Source: Prolixibacteraceae bacterium UBA5740
Lineage (GTDB): Bacteria; Bacteroidota; Bacteroidia; Bacteroidales; Prolixibacteraceae
DNA: 10,157 bases
Assembly: GCA_002419285.1 (NCBI GenBank)
Contig: DIFU01000072.1
Span: forward strand, 1-10,157
Direction: 5' to 3'
Position numbers and translations under genes: made by a program. Below are positions 1-6,667 of the stretch, one piece after another. Every line of letters starts with the position of its first letter. Position 1 is the first letter of the stretch. The notes under the pieces are model-generated. The model did not search any database and was not told the origin of the DNA. It was given only the letters and a program-made list of their open reading frames with translations.

Positions 1-2
1 TG

Positions 3-392
3 CAAATTCGCGATGATAACGAGACCGGCGAATTTTTCAAATTGGTGGTTGAATACAACGAGTCAGGGCGGAAAGTCTCAGAAAAAATTTATGATGAGGA
101 AGATGAGTTGGTTGAAACCACCTGGTTTGATGAAGACGAAAACGGCCGAGTGATCCAAACAGTGGAGGAAAACAGTTTGAGACGCCATGAAAAGCATTTC
201 TTTTACGATGATCAGGGTAACGGACTGGGCTACGAAGAAATAAACGAGGATGGTGATAAGGTTGTCGTAGTGGAACATCAACTGGGAGAGCACAAACATC
301 CTGTTGCCAGTATGGTATTTGTACATGGGGCAGGTCGTTCGCCCGGTCAGCATTATGAACTGAAGTATGAGTATGTCTGGCACGAGGCTTAG
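3..392 (+). CDS. C-terminal part of an acidic YD/MORN-like repeat protein (5' truncated)
   Basis: The reading frame is open from the first full codon of the window to a TAG at 390-392, so the true start lies upstream; the in-frame TTG at 42 is not a convincing start. About 129 residues are visible. They are very acidic and contain irregular repeats of roughly 20-25 residues built around Y-(D/N)-x-x-G or D-E-x-G turns (for example YNESGRK, FDEDENGRV, YDDQGNG, NEDGDK), as in RHS/YD, MORN-variant and YwqK-like repeat proteins. The last ~35 residues (GEHKHPVASMVFVHGAG onward) lose the repeat pattern and may form a C-terminal cap. No catalytic motif is visible. Repeats of this kind usually form beta-strand surfaces. 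The function is unknown, and the location cannot be judged because the N-terminus is missing. Confidence 0.7.
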   Translation, partial: QIRDDNETGEFFKLVVEYNESGRKVSEKIYDEEDELVETTWFDEDENGRVIQTVEENSLRRHEKHFFYDDQGNGLGYEEINEDGDKVVVVEHQLGEHKHPVASMVFVHGAGRSPGQHYELKYEYVWHEA

Positions 393-498
393 ATAAATTT
401 CACTCAAATAAATTACCCAGTCTTCTGAAAATTCCTGCCATTTTACTTCAAATTTGCGAAGCAAGCCAGCCGTAATTGTGCAATTTACACAACCGACA

Positions 499-537
499 AC
501 AAAAAACCCCTTGTAAAATTCTCATTCACAAGAGGTT
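499..537 (-). terminator. Rho-independent terminator of tRNA-Cys
   Basis: Read on the minus strand, AACCTCTTGT (537-528) pairs with ACAAGGGGTT (514-505) over 10 bp with one U-G pair. The loop is 13 nt and a T-run follows (506-501). It starts 13 bases beyond the 3' end of the tRNA. On the plus strand the same stem is followed by CAGTTTTT, so it may also stop transcription from the gene that ends at 392. Confidence 0.75.
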
Positions 538-550
538 CAGTTTTTGTTCG

Positions 551-621
551 AGGTCCCTGGCGGAATCGAACCGCCGTACACGGTTTTGCAGACCGTTGCC
601 TAGCCACTCGGCCAAGGAACC
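551..621 (-). tRNA. tRNA-Cys (anticodon GCA)
   Basis: The minus strand folds into a 71-nt cloverleaf. The acceptor stem is GGTTCCT/AGGGACC (7 pairs, one of them T-G), with discriminator base T at 551, as expected for tRNA-Cys. The anticodon stem ACGGT/ACCGT encloses the loop CTGCAAA with anticodon GCA (complement of 587-589). The T-arm contains GGTTCGATTCC with the stem GGCGG/CCGCC. The 3' CCA is not encoded, because TCG follows. A terminator lies immediately downstream and a likely promoter lies upstream at 685-713, so this appears to be a single-gene transcript. Confidence 0.97.
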
Positions 622-684
622 GGATTCCCGATATACTCAATCGTTATTTATCAATTCAATAAGAACGTTCTTTCAACAGGTGTG

Positions 685-713
685 CAAAGGTAAATAATTT
701 TTTGATTAAGCAA
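685..713 (-). promoter_or_regulatory. Probable Bacteroidota-type promoter for tRNA-Cys
   Basis: On the minus strand TTG (713-711) is followed after 18 bases by TACCTTTG (692-685), a perfect match to the phylum -7 element TAnnTTTG. Transcription would begin about 55-60 bases before the tRNA 5' end, leaving a leader for RNase P to remove. The site sits in the gap between the folB stop codon and the tRNA. Confidence 0.6.
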
Positions 714-733
714 GTCTCCATTTTCTTCACTTT

Positions 734-1093
734 TTACCTTTCCAACGTGATACTTACCTGTTGCATTTCACCGCCCAAAGGGGGATTGAGTTTTGAAATC
801 TTGATTCTCAATCCGGTAACTGTTTCGAATTCGCGATCAACCCTGTCACAAATCCTCCTGGCAACATGTTCCAGCAGGTGGGAAGGGATATCCATTTCCT
901 CTTTAACAATTCGGTAGAGTAACTGGTAATCGAGCGCATCCTTTAACCGGTCGGTCTCCGTAGCCCTGGTGTTATCCGATTCTACCATTAATTGCACCAT
1001 AAAATGATTGCCTACCAGTTGTTCAATCTCATAGTGGCCATGGTAGGCGTAAAACTTCATGTTTTCCAGTTCAATTTTAACTTTCTGATTCAT
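734..1093 (-). CDS. folB: Dihydroneopterin aldolase FolB
   Basis: This enzyme cleaves 7,8-dihydroneopterin to 6-hydroxymethyl-7,8-dihydropterin and glycolaldehyde in folate biosynthesis. The family is cytosolic and forms octamers. From the chosen ATG the protein has 119 residues, the usual length. Family marks are the N-terminal KIELENMKFYAYHG (residues 6-19), an acidic residue at E24, the LDYQ tyrosine at Y57 that helps bind the pterin, E75, and the C-terminal KLNPPLGGEMQQVSI, whose K101 corresponds to the catalytic lysine. The frame stays open back to an ATG at 1177 (147 codons), but the extra 28 residues match nothing in FolB and would collide with the glnS promoter, so I chose 1093. A start at 1102 is also possible. 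The gene is divergent from glnS. No clear minus-strand promoter is seen; TAATTTCG at 1121-1114 is a one-mismatch -7 candidate. Confidence 0.93.
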   Translation of the reverse strand: MNQKVKIELENMKFYAYHGHYEIEQLVGNHFMVQLMVESDNTRATETDRLKDALDYQLLYRIVKEEMDIPSHLLEHVARRICDRVDREFETVTGLRIKISKLNPPLGGEMQQVSITLER

Positions 1094-1133
1094 TTCAATC
1101 ATTTCTGTTTCTGCGAAATTAAGAATTTGTTGA

Positions 1134-1196
1134 GTGCACCACATTTTTAAATCGTGCCAATCGGGTGCACCAATCATTTTTTAACTTTGTGCCCAC
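1134..1196. repeat. Diverged tandem duplication between folB and glnS
   Basis: Two copies of GTGCACCA begin at 1134 and 1165 (period 31). Each is followed by a T-rich block ending in TTTTAA and then by GTGCC (1154-1158 and 1189-1193). The second copy carries the likely glnS -7 element. It could be an old local duplication or a paired binding site. Confidence 0.4.
1182..1189 (+). promoter_or_regulatory. Probable -7 promoter element of glnS
   Basis: TAACTTTG matches TAnnTTTG exactly. It would place the transcript start about 90 bases before the glnS ATG at 1289. No clear TTTG -33 element is visible at the expected distance, so the promoter is only partly supported. Confidence 0.45.
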
Positions 1197-1288
1197 ATTG
1201 TAAATCAAGTATTTCATAAACCAGCCCTGGTTTGGATGAAAGGGTTCGCAGCCTTCAGAATCCGGCAAAGGATGTTAAAAGAGTAGTT

Positions 1289-2995
1289 ATGACTGACACT
1301 ACAGCGAACAACAAGGAAATTACCCCTAAGGCAAATTTTATTCACCAATTGGTTGAAAAGGATCTTGCCGATGGAAAAAATAATGGACGGGTTCTTACAC
1401 GTTTCCCTCCAGAGCCGAATGGTTATTTGCATATCGGGCATGCCAAATCAATTTGCCTGAATTTCGGGATTGCCCAGAAATTTGGGGGTCTGACAAACCT
1501 GCGCTTCGATGATACCAATCCCGAGAAGGAAGAGGACGAATATGTGAAGTCGATCATGGAGGATGTAAGATGGTTGGGATTCGATTGGGGTGACCGACTG
1601 TATTATGCCTCTGATTTCTTCCAGAATCTTTATGATTTTGCCGTGAAACTCATCAGGGAAGGCAAGGCCTATGTAGATGATCAGGATGCGGAGACCATCA
1701 GTGAACAAAAGGGATCTCCTACGCGTCCGGGAACTGAAAGTCCATTCCGGAACCGGTCAATCGAGGAAAATCTTCTCCTTTTTGAAGGCATGAAGAATGG
1801 TGAGTTTGATGAAGGATCAAAAGTCCTGAGGGCGAAAATTGATATGGCATCACCGAATATGCACATGCGTGATCCCATTCTTTATCGCATAATGAAAACC
1901 CCGCATCACCGCACAGGAGATAAATGGGTTATCTATCCGCTTTACGATTTTGCCCACGGGCAATGTGATTATTGGGAAGGAATTACACATTCGGTTTGTA
2001 CGCTCGAATTTGAAGTACATCGCCCATTGTACGACTGGTTTGTCGATCAGTTAAAAGATACGGATTACCGTCCAAGGCAGATTGAATTTGCCCGACTTAA
2101 TCTGACCTACACAGTGATGAGCAAACGAAAACTGCTCGAACTGGTGAAGGATAAATATGTAAGTGGGTGGGATGACCCCCGGATGCCCACCATATCAGGA
2201 CTGCGACGCAGGGGATATACTCCTGCCTCCATCCGGAATTTTGCTGACAGGGTTGGGGTTACCAAAGTTGAAGGTACCAGTGATGTTACACTGCTTGAAC
2301 ACAGCGTCAGGGAAGACCTTAACAAAACCGCACTGCGGGTGATGGGGGTCATTAATCCCCTGAAGTTGGTTATCACCAATTATCCGGAAGGTCAGACCGA
2401 GGAAATGGATGCCATCAATAATCCTGAGGATCCGGAAGCAGGAACCAGAAAGGTGCCCTTTACCCGTGAGATTTATATAGAGCAGGATGATTTCATGGAA
2501 AATCCTCCGAATAAATTCTTCAGGTTATCGCCCGGCAGGGAAGTCCGGCTTAGGTATGCCTACTTCGTAACCTGCACCGGAGTAGTGAAAGACCAACATG
2601 GCAATGTTACTGAGGTTCATTGTACCTATGACCCCGAATCCAGGGGCGGAAACTCTCCCGATGGACGAAAAGTGAAATCGACCATCCATTGGGTATCTGT
2701 ACCTCATGCGATCGAGGCAGAAGTCAGGCTTTACGATCGTTTGTTTACCGTGGAGGATCCTGCCGGTGATAAGGAAAGGGATTTCAAGGAATACTTAAAT
2801 CCTGAGTCATTGGTGGTTATGCCGCGCTGTTACGTTGAACCTTCTGTAAAAGGTGCCGATCCACTTTCACACTACCAGTTTGAGCGGCTTGGCTATTTTA
2901 ATGTCGATCCGGACAGTAATCTTGAAAAAATGGTGTTTAACCGGACTGTTTTTTTGAAGGATGCCTGGTCAAAAGAAAAATCAAAAGGGGTATAA
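1289..2995 (+). CDS. glnS: Glutaminyl-tRNA synthetase
   Basis: This class I aminoacyl-tRNA synthetase charges tRNA-Gln with glutamine in the cytosol, using ATP. The protein has 568 residues, close to the E. coli enzyme (about 554). The N-terminal catalytic Rossmann domain has PEPNGYLHIGHAKS with the HIGH signature at residues 48-51. The second signature, VMSKRKL, is at about 276-282 (KMSKS equivalent in GlnRS). LRFDDTNPEKE, the acceptor-binding region and a C-terminal beta-barrel anticodon-binding part (about 340-560) follow in the usual order. The MSKR form and the LRFDDTNP segment favour GlnRS over bacterial GluRS. I chose the ATG at 1289 because the sequence then starts like other GlnRS proteins, with ANFIHQLVEKDL soon after the start; the upstream TTG at 1232 would add 19 unsupported residues. 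A strong terminator follows. Confidence 0.97.
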   Translation: MTDTTANNKEITPKANFIHQLVEKDLADGKNNGRVLTRFPPEPNGYLHIGHAKSICLNFGIAQKFGGLTNLRFDDTNPEKEEDEYVKSIMEDVRWLGFDWGDRLYYASDFFQNLYDFAVKLIREGKAYVDDQDAETISEQKGSPTRPGTESPFRNRSIEENLLLFEGMKNGEFDEGSKVLRAKIDMASPNMHMRDPILYRIMKTPHHRTGDKWVIYPLYDFAHGQCDYWEGITHSVCTLEFEVHRPLYDWFVDQLKDTDYRPRQIEFARLNLTYTVMSKRKLLELVKDKYVSGWDDPRMPTISGLRRRGYTPASIRNFADRVGVTKVEGTSDVTLLEHSVREDLNKTALRVMGVINPLKLVITNYPEGQTEEMDAINNPEDPEAGTRKVPFTREIYIEQDDFMENPPNKFFRLSPGREVRLRYAYFVTCTGVVKDQHGNVTEVHCTYDPESRGGNSPDGRKVKSTIHWVSVPHAIEAEVRLYDRLFTVEDPAGDKERDFKEYLNPESLVVMPRCYVEPSVKGADPLSHYQFERLGYFNVDPDSNLEKMVFNRTVFLKDAWSKEKSKGV

Positions 2996-3018
2996 TTTTT
3001 TGATTGAGAATCTGAAAA

Positions 3019-3033
3019 CCTGATAAAATCAGG
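3019..3033. repeat. Short hairpin after glnS
   Basis: CCTGAT and ATCAGG form a 6-bp stem around AAA, 23 bases after the glnS stop codon. No T-tract follows, so it is not a terminator by itself. It may protect the 3' end or simply be chance. Confidence 0.3.
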
Positions 3034-3056
3034 CTTGGGCAAAAGAAGGCTGGTTG

Positions 3057-3094
3057 AAAAAAAGCTGTATCAAATGTGATACAGCTTTTTTTTT
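3057..3094 (+). terminator. Strong rho-independent terminator of glnS
   Basis: AAAGCTGTATCA (3061-3072) pairs perfectly with TGATACAGCTTT (3077-3088) around the loop AATG. The flanking AAAA and TTTT extend the stem to 16 bp, and the T-run continues to 3094. The A-run on the other side would also let it work on the minus strand. Confidence 0.9.
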
Positions 3095-3199
3095 ATGGAT
3101 TGTATTAATCCTCATCACTGATGCCGCGATAAATCAATTACCACTCTTTGCCAGGTTCCGTGTCCCTTTTGACCATTAGGATTTAATTGGCATACTAAC

Positions 3200-3237
3200 A
3201 CCATAGTTTTACCATCACGAAATGGTAAAGCTATGGT
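3200..3237. repeat. 16-bp inverted repeat (hairpin or operator)
   Basis: The arm 3200-3215 (ACCATAGTTTTACCAT) is complementary to 3222-3237 (ATGGTAAAGCTATGGT) at 15 of 16 positions, the exception being a T-G pair, with a 6-base loop CACGAA. No T-tract follows, so it is not a terminator. Each arm itself holds two ATGGT-like half-sites, which suits protein binding as well as RNA folding. Confidence 0.75.
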
Positions 3238-3264
3238 AAAAGACTGCAGAAACTATGGTAAAAG
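3222..3264. promoter_or_regulatory. Helically phased ATGGTAAA repeats, candidate regulator-binding sites
   Basis: ATGGTAAA occurs at 3222, 3233 and 3255, that is with steps of 11 and 22 bp (one and two helical turns). The 12-mer CTATGGTAAAAG is exactly repeated at 3231-3242 and 3253-3264. LytTR-family regulators commonly bind pairs of short direct repeats about 21-22 bp apart, and a LytTR regulator is encoded in the next operon, so this may be its target. The motif does not match the published LytTR consensus well, and the distance to the next start codon is about 255 bp. Confidence 0.4.
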
Positions 3265-3487
3265 TTAAAGAGAGTGAAAGACCTGGTCAATGCCCTCCGG
3301 GAGGAGAGGAGTGAGTCGTCAAATAATTATTTTAGATTAAGTGTGACTCAGACTTTTTTGAAACCTCTTTATTGTTAATGCCCAATATGGGGTTGTAATG
3401 GGTTCATTTTTACACTCGCATCCTGCTTTTACCGACGATTCCATTAATTTGGCCGATAGATCGTACAGTCAGATATTAAAAGAATCA

Positions 3488-3495
3488 TACATTTG
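3488..3495 (+). promoter_or_regulatory. Probable -7 element of the LiaF/LytSR operon
   Basis: TACATTTG is an exact TAnnTTTG match, 24 bases before the ATG at 3520, giving a short leader. No TTTG is found at the -33 position, which could mean weak or activator-dependent transcription. Confidence 0.5.
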
Positions 3496-3519
3496 GGATA
3501 ATATAATTACGATACACCT

Positions 3520-3882
3520 ATGGCTACTGAAAAGAAAAATGATGGATCAACCCTGTTTTTTGCAATTGTCATGATTGTTCTTGGTTCGATCTGGGCATTG
3601 AAAGAAATGGGCTTTGACCTGCAGCTAGAGCAACTTTTTGCCCCTTTTAAATGGGTATACAGCAAGATTGGACGAATTATTTTCTCGTGGCCGATGCTCA
3701 TGATGGTTGCCGGTTTGATTCTGGTTACCGGGAAACGTTCCGGAGGTTGGATTTTGGTTGCATTGGGAGTCGTATTCCTTATCCCCAAGATCTTTGTAAT
3801 ACCGGGATTCCCTTCCTCCCTGTTCTTCCCAATGGCACTGTTGTTCACAGGGGTTTACCTGATAATCAGGCGAGTTACCTAG
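3520..3882 (+). CDS. Small four-helix membrane protein, LiaI/LiaF-like TM type (DUF5668-like)
   Basis: The 120-residue protein is almost entirely hydrophobic, with four probable membrane segments at about residues 11-27, 54-70, 76-93 and 101-116, and a basic C-terminal end (IIRRVT). The block SWPMLMMVAGLILV...GWILVALGVVFLIP is typical of the LiaI/LiaF-like transmembrane family and closely resembles the N-terminal half of the next gene product. It lacks the soluble C-terminal domain of LiaF. It is the first gene of a four-gene run that leads into a LytS/LytTR pair, which suggests a role in envelope sensing or in signal control of that pair. The start is supported by the -7 element 24 bases upstream. 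The biochemical role is not known. Confidence 0.8.
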   Translation: MATEKKNDGSTLFFAIVMIVLGSIWALKEMGFDLQLEQLFAPFKWVYSKIGRIIFSWPMLMMVAGLILVTGKRSGGWILVALGVVFLIPKIFVIPGFPSSLFFPMALLFTGVYLIIRRVT

Positions 3883-3934
3883 TTATTGGCGTTTCGTGAA
3901 TCGTTCTGAAAAATTTATAAGACAAAATAAAATC

Positions 3935-4636
3935 ATGGAATCTAATATTCAAACTAACAAGAGATTATTGTTTGGCGTCATTTTGATTGCCATTGGAGGT
4001 ATTTGGATTCTGCAACAGCTGGGGATTATTCCTCCTGTACTTCGGGAAATCCTGATTTCATGGCAGATGCTACTAGTGATCATTGGAATATTTTCATTGA
4101 TCAACGGAAATGAGGTTGCCGGATGGGTATTGATACTGATAGGCGGGGTTTTTATGGTTCCCGAAGTAATTGATGTGCCATGGAAGCTTAAACGCCTCGC
4201 ATGGCCCGTTATGCTGATTACCCTGGGTGTGATCCTAATCATGAGGCACAAAAGGAAACCGGAGGTTCTTCCGGATACGGCTGATTTACAGTTGGATTAT
4301 TTTGATGATTTTGTTGTCTTCGGTGGAAGGGAAATCGTGATAAACTCGCAAAACTTGATTGGAGGCAAGAGTACGGCCATTTTCGGAGGTTCGGAATACG
4401 ATATGAGGGTAGCCAAATTATCTTCGGATGGTGCGGTTGTTGATTGTGTCAGTGTTTTTGGTGGAAATACTTTCAAAATTCCACCGGATTGGGCTGTCAA
4501 AAATGAAGTTTCCACGATTTTCGGTGCATTTACCGATAAAAGGGGCAACGTGGTACCTGATCATCGTCAACTCTCCAAGACCATTGTGTTTAGAGGATTT
4601 ACCGCATTTGGAGGAATAGAGATCAAGAATTTCTAA
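3935..4636 (+). CDS. LiaF-like membrane protein with C-terminal FGG-repeat domain
   Basis: The protein has 233 residues. Residues about 12-103 form four membrane segments homologous to the preceding small protein. Residues about 120-233 form a soluble beta-rich domain of the LiaF C-terminal type (cell-wall-active antibiotic response). Its landmark is a recurring FGG at 129-131, 150-152, 175-177 and 225-227, with FGA at 196-198, which suggests turns of a beta-helix or beta-sandwich. In Firmicutes LiaF restrains the LiaS kinase; here the partner would be the LytS-type kinase encoded 41 bp downstream. I chose the ATG at 3935 over the in-frame GTG at 3896, because the membrane segment then begins shortly after the start and 52 bases separate it from the upstream gene. 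Similar gene pairs are known in Bacteroidota; the exact function is inferred. Confidence 0.85.
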   Translation: MESNIQTNKRLLFGVILIAIGGIWILQQLGIIPPVLREILISWQMLLVIIGIFSLINGNEVAGWVLILIGGVFMVPEVIDVPWKLKRLAWPVMLITLGVILIMRHKRKPEVLPDTADLQLDYFDDFVVFGGREIVINSQNLIGGKSTAIFGGSEYDMRVAKLSSDGAVVDCVSVFGGNTFKIPPDWAVKNEVSTIFGAFTDKRGNVVPDHRQLSKTIVFRGFTAFGGIEIKNF

Positions 4637-4677
4637 GGCGGCAACGGGAAGTTGGAATCCAAATAAAACCTACCTGC

Positions 4678-5718
4678 ATGAAACATCCGTTGTTAACTCA
4701 GATCCGATCACTGGCCTTTTATTTCTCTTTTTGGTTGCTGATTTCCACTACTGAGGCACTTGTACAGTGGAATTACTACAATATGGAAATCGAACTGGCC
4801 TTCCTTTACACCTATGTACAGTATGGCTTGTTTGCCGTCCTGGGGCTCAATATCTGGTTTGTTGTAAAGTATAACTCTCCCGAGACATACCGCTGGTGGC
4901 AATTGATTTTCTTTCACCTGCTTGCAGCAACCGTGATGATTATCATCTGGTCGTATCTTACAACCGTCATCATAAACCTGATTTCGGCCGAACTGGCTGA
5001 TTATCTGCGAATGTCGCTTCCGGCAAGGCTCTTGAGTGGCTATCTTCTTTACGTTTTCTTTGTGCTTCTGTTCATGATGATCATTTATTACCAGAATTTC
5101 AAGGAGAAAGTGAAACGGGAAGGAGAACTTAAGTCCCTGATAAAAGAAGCCGAACTTCATGCCCTTAAATCGCAGATCAATCCCCACTTTTTGTTTAACA
5201 GCCTTAACAGTATTTCATCGCTGACCATTTCTGATCCGCCAAAGGCTCAGGAGATGGTGATCAACCTTTCATCCCTGATGCGTTATTCGCTTCGGCATGG
5301 ACAGAATGAGAAGGTGAAATTCGGTACTGAACTGGATAACAACAAACTTTACCTGGCGATTGAAAAAGTTCGGTTTGGCAGCAAGTTGCAACCTATTTTC
5401 CGTGTGGATGAAAAGTGCTTTGAAGGAAACCTGCCAAACATGATTCTTCAGCCCATTTATGAGAATGCCATAAAATACGGGGTATATGAAGCTACCGAAC
5501 CGGTGGAAATTGTCACTACGGCAACCTACAATGGTAACTTCCTGGAGGTTACCATTGAGAATGGGTATGATCCGAATGTCGCAAGTAAAAAAGGGGAAGG
5601 TATCGGTTTGCGAAATATTCGTGAAAGACTGGAGATTATTTACGGAAACCCCGGATTATTGAGAATTACAGATGATAAAAAAGTATTTAAGGTCACATTG
5701 ACCATTCCACAAAATTGA
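4678..5718 (+). CDS. LytS/YehU-type membrane sensor histidine kinase
   Basis: The kinase has 346 residues. Four probable membrane segments (about 10-29, 38-63, 74-105 and 117-138) have no obvious periplasmic sensor domain, so the signal probably arises in the membrane or from a partner protein. A coiled-coil-like linker (139-163) leads to the His_kinase block LKSQINPHFLFNSLNSISSL with the phosphoacceptor H170. The ATP-binding part has an N box, LPNMILQPIYENAIKYG (252-268), and a G box, GEGIGLRNIRERLE (306-319). It would autophosphorylate and pass phosphate to the LytTR regulator whose gene begins 12 bp after its stop codon. The N-box IYENAIKYG differs slightly from the common LVENAIKHG but retains the key E-N pair. 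Its position after the two LiaF-like genes suggests a functional link. Confidence 0.93.
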   Translation: MKHPLLTQIRSLAFYFSFWLLISTTEALVQWNYYNMEIELAFLYTYVQYGLFAVLGLNIWFVVKYNSPETYRWWQLIFFHLLAATVMIIIWSYLTTVIINLISAELADYLRMSLPARLLSGYLLYVFFVLLFMMIIYYQNFKEKVKREGELKSLIKEAELHALKSQINPHFLFNSLNSISSLTISDPPKAQEMVINLSSLMRYSLRHGQNEKVKFGTELDNNKLYLAIEKVRFGSKLQPIFRVDEKCFEGNLPNMILQPIYENAIKYGVYEATEPVEIVTTATYNGNFLEVTIENGYDPNVASKKGEGIGLRNIRERLEIIYGNPGLLRITDDKKVFKVTLTIPQN

Positions 5719-5730
5719 ACCTAATTCGTT

Positions 5731-6477
5731 ATGGAAAAAATCAGAACTATCATTGTTGAAGATGAAGAACTTGCAAGAAGTCTTCTTCGTTCATACCTTA
5801 AGGAAAGAGAAGATATCGAGGTACTGTGTGAATGTGAGAATGGATTCGAAGGTGTAAAAGCCATAAATGAACTGAAACCTGACCTGGTATTTCTCGATAT
5901 CCAAATGCCTAAAATTACCGGATTCGAGATGCTGGAGTTGCTTGATCACCATCCCGAAATAATTTTCTGTACAGCTTACGACCAGTATGCCTTGAAAGCT
6001 TTTGAATTCAATGCTGCGGATTACCTGCTGAAACCTTTTCCTAAGGATCGTCTTCTGGCTGCAGTCGAAAAGGTCAGGGAGCGTCTTGATAAACAGGCGG
6101 ATCATGAAGATGTGGTTGAAAAGATCACAAACTTTCCAAAAGAGGAGTATCTTGACCGCGTGGTTGTCAAAGACCGCCATAAGATCCACATCATCCCGGT
6201 CGACCAGATCCGGTACATCGAATCACTCGACGATTATGTGCTGATCTATGCAAAAGATGGGCGGTATACAAAACAGAAAACCATGAGATTCTTTGAAACA
6301 TCGCTGAATCCCCACCATTTTGCCCGAATCCACAGATCTTATATAGTCAAAGTCGACCAGATTGAGCAATTGCAACAGTATGAAAAGGAATCATATGTGG
6401 TAATTCTTCACGACAAGACCAAACTCAAGGTAAGCAAAACCGGTTATAAGAATCTAAAGGAGCTTCTGAATTTCTAA
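5731..6477 (+). CDS. LytTR-family response regulator
   Basis: The regulator has 248 residues. The receiver domain (about 4-118) shows the acidic pocket E10/D11, the phosphorylated aspartate D56 in VFLDIQMP, T81 and the conserved K101 in LLKPF. A short linker leads to a LytTR DNA-binding domain (about 141-247) with VKDRHKIHIIPVDQIRYIESLDDYV and FARIHRSYIVKVDQI, the usual signature. LytTR domains bind short direct repeats from one face of the DNA. It is probably the partner of the kinase encoded just upstream, with a 12-bp gap and presumably one transcript. No convincing terminator follows before mdh. Its targets are unknown; the phased repeats at 3222-3264 are a candidate. Confidence 0.95.
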   Translation: MEKIRTIIVEDEELARSLLRSYLKEREDIEVLCECENGFEGVKAINELKPDLVFLDIQMPKITGFEMLELLDHHPEIIFCTAYDQYALKAFEFNAADYLLKPFPKDRLLAAVEKVRERLDKQADHEDVVEKITNFPKEEYLDRVVVKDRHKIHIIPVDQIRYIESLDDYVLIYAKDGRYTKQKTMRFFETSLNPHHFARIHRSYIVKVDQIEQLQQYEKESYVVILHDKTKLKVSKTGYKNLKELLNF

Positions 6478-6624
6478 AACCCTTAGCCTCGGATTTTTTG
6501 CTGTAACCGCTTATTTGATGAGGCATATAAATTTTGAAACTGTAGTAAAATTCAACACATTTTCAGCCTGTATTTCTGTTTTTCGAACAAATTGCAGAAA
6601 TGGTTTACCAAAATGTTAATCCGG

Positions 6625-6640
6625 CGTGACCAAAGTCACA
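6625..6640. promoter_or_regulatory. CRP/FNR-like palindrome upstream of mdh
   Basis: CGTGACCAAAGTCACA fits the CRP-type arrangement TGTGA-N6-TCACA with one mismatch (the first base). Its centre lies about 45-50 bases before the transcript start implied by the -7 element at 6668-6675, a normal activator position. This would fit control of a TCA-cycle gene by carbon or oxygen state, but the regulator is not encoded here. Confidence 0.5.
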
Positions 6641-6667
6641 GTTCGGCGTACGGTCGGGAAAAACATT

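Larger units (their letters stand above)
3095..3519. other. 425-bp region without a gene
   Basis: No open frame here has a recognisable protein or plausible start context. The stretch holds an inverted repeat and phased direct repeats (3200-3264), a weak long-loop hairpin TGAGTC/GACTCA (3312-3317 and 3345-3350) followed by ACTTTTTT, and a -7 element at 3488-3495. Nothing else was recognised in 3095-3199 or 3360-3487. The length is more than a simple promoter needs, so a regulatory region, an unannotated small RNA or decayed sequence are all possible. Confidence 0.6.

Noticed and set aside
476..697. Plus-strand open frame of 73 codons
   Set aside because: It runs through the tRNA-Cys gene and its terminator, so it is not a protein gene.
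1094..1177. Extended FolB start at 1177
   Set aside because: The extra 28 residues do not resemble FolB, and the longer form would begin at the glnS promoter; the family length fits a start at 1093.
3222..3264. CRISPR-like short repeats
   Set aside because: The units are about 8-12 bp at steps of 11 and 22 bp, with no spacers of CRISPR size and no cas genes.
3312..3358. Possible terminator TGAGTC/GACTCA followed by T residues
   Set aside because: The 6-bp stem has a loop of 27 bases and would be unstable; it is listed only as a weak hairpin in the gap.
4708..5187. Minus-strand open frame of 159 codons
   Set aside because: It is a shadow of the LytS-type kinase gene and shows no recognisable domain.
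6486..6524. Possible terminator after the LytTR gene (GCCTC/GAGGC)
   Set aside because: The stem is only 5 bp with a loop of about 29 bases and no T-tract.
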